From Caldilineaceae bacterium (GTDB taxonomy: Bacteria; Chloroflexota; Anaerolineae; Caldilineales; Caldilineaceae), in NCBI GenBank assembly GCA_015494005.1, contig WGCB01000254.1:1-8267 (forward strand): a stretch of 8,267 nucleotides of DNA. The letters run 5' to 3'. Position 1 is the stretch's first letter; every line of letters starts with the position of its first letter. Positions 7,067 to 8,267 of the stretch are shown one piece after another. Below the pieces are notes generated by a model. That model did no database searches. It was not told the DNA's origin and saw only the letters and a program-made list of their open reading frames with translations. The position numbers were made by a program, and so were the translations under genes.

Positions 7067-8167
7067 CTACTGCCAGGTGAAGGTGCGCACCTCGCTGGGC
7101 TGGCTGGCCGCCTGGATCTCCCGGCCCTGCCCGCTGTCCGGCAGGACTCGCACCACCACCACCTGCCAGCCGAAGACCGCGGAGGTGCCCGGGGGCGGCG
7201 CCCATTCGCTGCTCAGCCGGTAGCTGGTGGCCTTGGTCCAGATGGGAGGCGGGGTGGACAGGGCGCCTTGGGTGGGCCAGGCCCGGACCACGTACCACTC
7301 ATTGGGCGCCAGGATGTCCACGCTGACCCAGCGCAGCATCACGTCCTCGTCCCGGGAGAGGACCGCGTCGTCCGGCGGGCCGATGAGGCGGGGGGCCTCG
7401 TAGAGGGCGCCGTTGGGCCGAGGCGGGCTGGTGTCCGAGACGGTGTTGCTGGAGGCCAGGACCGCGGCCGGCACCTCTGCCACCGGGATGACCAGCTTCT
7501 GGTTGGGGCGGATGAAGTCGTTGGGCCCCATGTTGTTGGCCTTCAGGATGGCGTCCACCGTGGTGCCGAAGCGGATGGCCAGGGAGACCACCGTGTCCCC
7601 GGGCTGGACCGTGTAGTTGAAGACCGAGGGCACCCGGCTCTCGCTGGTGTCCTCCAGGACGGACTGGGGCACCGGGATGATCAGCTCGTCCCCGGCCCGG
7701 ATCAGCTCGTCCCGCAGGTTGTTGGCCGCCTGGATCTCCTCCACCGTCACCCCATAGAACTGGGCGATGCCCACCAGCGTCTCCCCGGTGCGCACGATGT
7801 GCTTCACGATCACCGGCGTGGGGATGGGCGTGGGGCTGACTGGCTCCGGCGTGGGCGTCGGGGGCGCCGGCGTGGCCGTGGGAGGCTCCTCCGGCGTGGG
7901 GAATTCGATGTCCAGGGTGACCTGGGTTTCCGCCTGAGCTGCGGACTCGCTGCGGGGCTGGCTGCCCAGCTGCCACCAGGCGAAGACCAGGATCAACAGG
8001 CCCAGCACGACCACCAGGTCCACCCAGGTGATCCGGCGGCGCTGTCGGGGCTGCTTGGAGAGATCGTAGCCGCAGAAGTAGCAGGTTTCCGCGTTCTGCG
8101 CCACTCGCGTACCGCAGTTGGGACAGCGGCGCACCTGGGCAGCAGGGGGATTCGGACGCTCGTTCAT
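7067..8167 (-). CDS. Membrane-anchored protein: zinc ribbon, TM helix, two LysM domains, C-terminal beta domain
   Basis: A 366-aa protein not assigned to a named gene. In order: a zinc ribbon (C15-x2-C18, C29-x2-C32); a basic stretch RQRRR and one TM helix at about 47-65; a Pro/Thr-rich linker (about 90-118, TPTPEP-like); LysM 1 (about 122-166, HIVRTGETLVGIAQFYGV); LysM 2 (about 183-228, YTVQPGDTVVSLAIRFGT); and a C-terminal region (about 258-366) with alternating strands resembling an Ig/FN3-like domain (LIGPPDDAVL, VMLRWVSV). The positive-inside rule puts the zinc ribbon in the cytoplasm and the LysM domains outside. LysM typically binds peptidoglycan or other GlcNAc polymers, suggesting a cell-envelope role. 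A TTG at 8173 is in frame, but ATG 8167 is preferred because TTG lies within the promoter. No good Shine-Dalgarno is present. Confidence 0.85.
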   Translation of the reverse strand: MNERPNPPAAQVRRCPNCGTRVAQNAETCYFCGYDLSKQPRQRRRITWVDLVVVLGLLILVFAWWQLGSQPRSESAAQAETQVTLDIEFPTPEEPPTATPAPPTPTPEPVSPTPIPTPVIVKHIVRTGETLVGIAQFYGVTVEEIQAANNLRDELIRAGDELIIPVPQSVLEDTSESRVPSVFNYTVQPGDTVVSLAIRFGTTVDAILKANNMGPNDFIRPNQKLVIPVAEVPAAVLASSNTVSDTSPPRPNGALYEAPRLIGPPDDAVLSRDEDVMLRWVSVDILAPNEWYVVRAWPTQGALSTPPPIWTKATSYRLSSEWAPPPGTSAVFGWQVVVVRVLPDSGQGREIQAASQPSEVRTFTWQ

Positions 8168-8173
8168 GCCCAA

Positions 8174-8202
8174 ATTATATCACCGATTTTTGGGGATGGC
8201 GA
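8174..8202 (-). promoter_or_regulatory. Extended -10 promoter giving a leaderless LysM transcript
   Basis: The minus strand reads TGATATAAT: the TATAAT hexamer (8179-8174) is a 6/6 match and is preceded by the extended -10 TGn. TCGCCA (8202-8197, 4/6) lies 17 nt further upstream. With standard spacing, +1 falls on the A of ATG 8167, so the mRNA would have no 5' leader, in line with the missing Shine-Dalgarno. Confidence 0.65.
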
Positions 8203-8267
8203 ACCTTACTGGCCACCTGGGCCTGCTGCCTGCGCCTCGGGCCGAAATCTTTGACATGCCCTCAGGG
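8203..8267. other. Right-edge non-coding stretch
   Basis: No gene is seen upstream of the LysM promoter. A plus-strand TTGACA at 8251-8256 could be the -35 of a divergent gene beyond the edge, but its -10 would fall outside the window, so it is not called a promoter. Confidence 0.25.

Noticed and set aside
6425..8254. Plus-strand open frame of 609 codons at the right end
   Set aside because: It runs opposite the LysM and hydroxyacid dehydrogenase genes and crosses their intergenic gap. Composition is typical of antisense GC-rich DNA and no start signal was seen.

Overview
The window is a high-GC bacterial chromosome segment with closely spaced genes. It looks like Chloroflexota, plausibly the Caldilineae/Litorilinea branch. 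This rests on GC-rich codon use, Pro/Thr-rich linkers, a zinc-ribbon/membrane-anchor/LysM protein and the style of the enzymes. It is an inference from sequence character, not a marker-gene placement. No rRNA, tRNA, CRISPR array, transposase or phage gene was seen. All genes are on the minus strand except one at 2855-3457.

Left part (1-2720, minus strand): the N-terminal 217 residues of an enolase-superfamily enzyme of the o-succinylbenzoate synthase / N-succinylamino acid racemase type run off the left edge. Upstream of it is a two-gene toxin-antitoxin unit, a ribbon-helix-helix antitoxin overlapping a PIN-domain (VapC-like) toxin. A near-perfect sigma70-type promoter carrying a 9-nt direct repeat drives the unit. 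Next is a complete threonine synthase.

Middle (2721-3484): a divergent intergenic region of 134 nt leads to the only plus-strand gene, an AhpD-like peroxidase-related protein. It converges on the next minus-strand gene with a 27-nt gap.

Right part (3485-8167, minus strand): in transcription order, a zinc-ribbon/TM/double-LysM protein with an apparently leaderless promoter, a D-2-hydroxyacid dehydrogenase, a sugar phosphate isomerase/epimerase-type TIM-barrel enzyme and a Gfo/Idh/MocA oxidoreductase. The last two are 51 nt apart and form a clear pair, probably for oxidation/isomerisation of a sugar or cyclitol. The gap between them consists of three 13-nt repeats with a 15-nt period, the last of which supplies the ribosome binding site. 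The two genes share a reading frame across this gap, separated by a single TAA.

Nothing here is a convincing new multi-gene system. The most worthwhile signals are small ones: the in-frame repeat junction at 4679-4735, the heptamer/octamer repeat spacer at 5784-5938, the leaderless extended -10 promoter at 8174-8182, the promoter/operator of the toxin-antitoxin unit, and a G-run/polypurine tract at 6992-7027.
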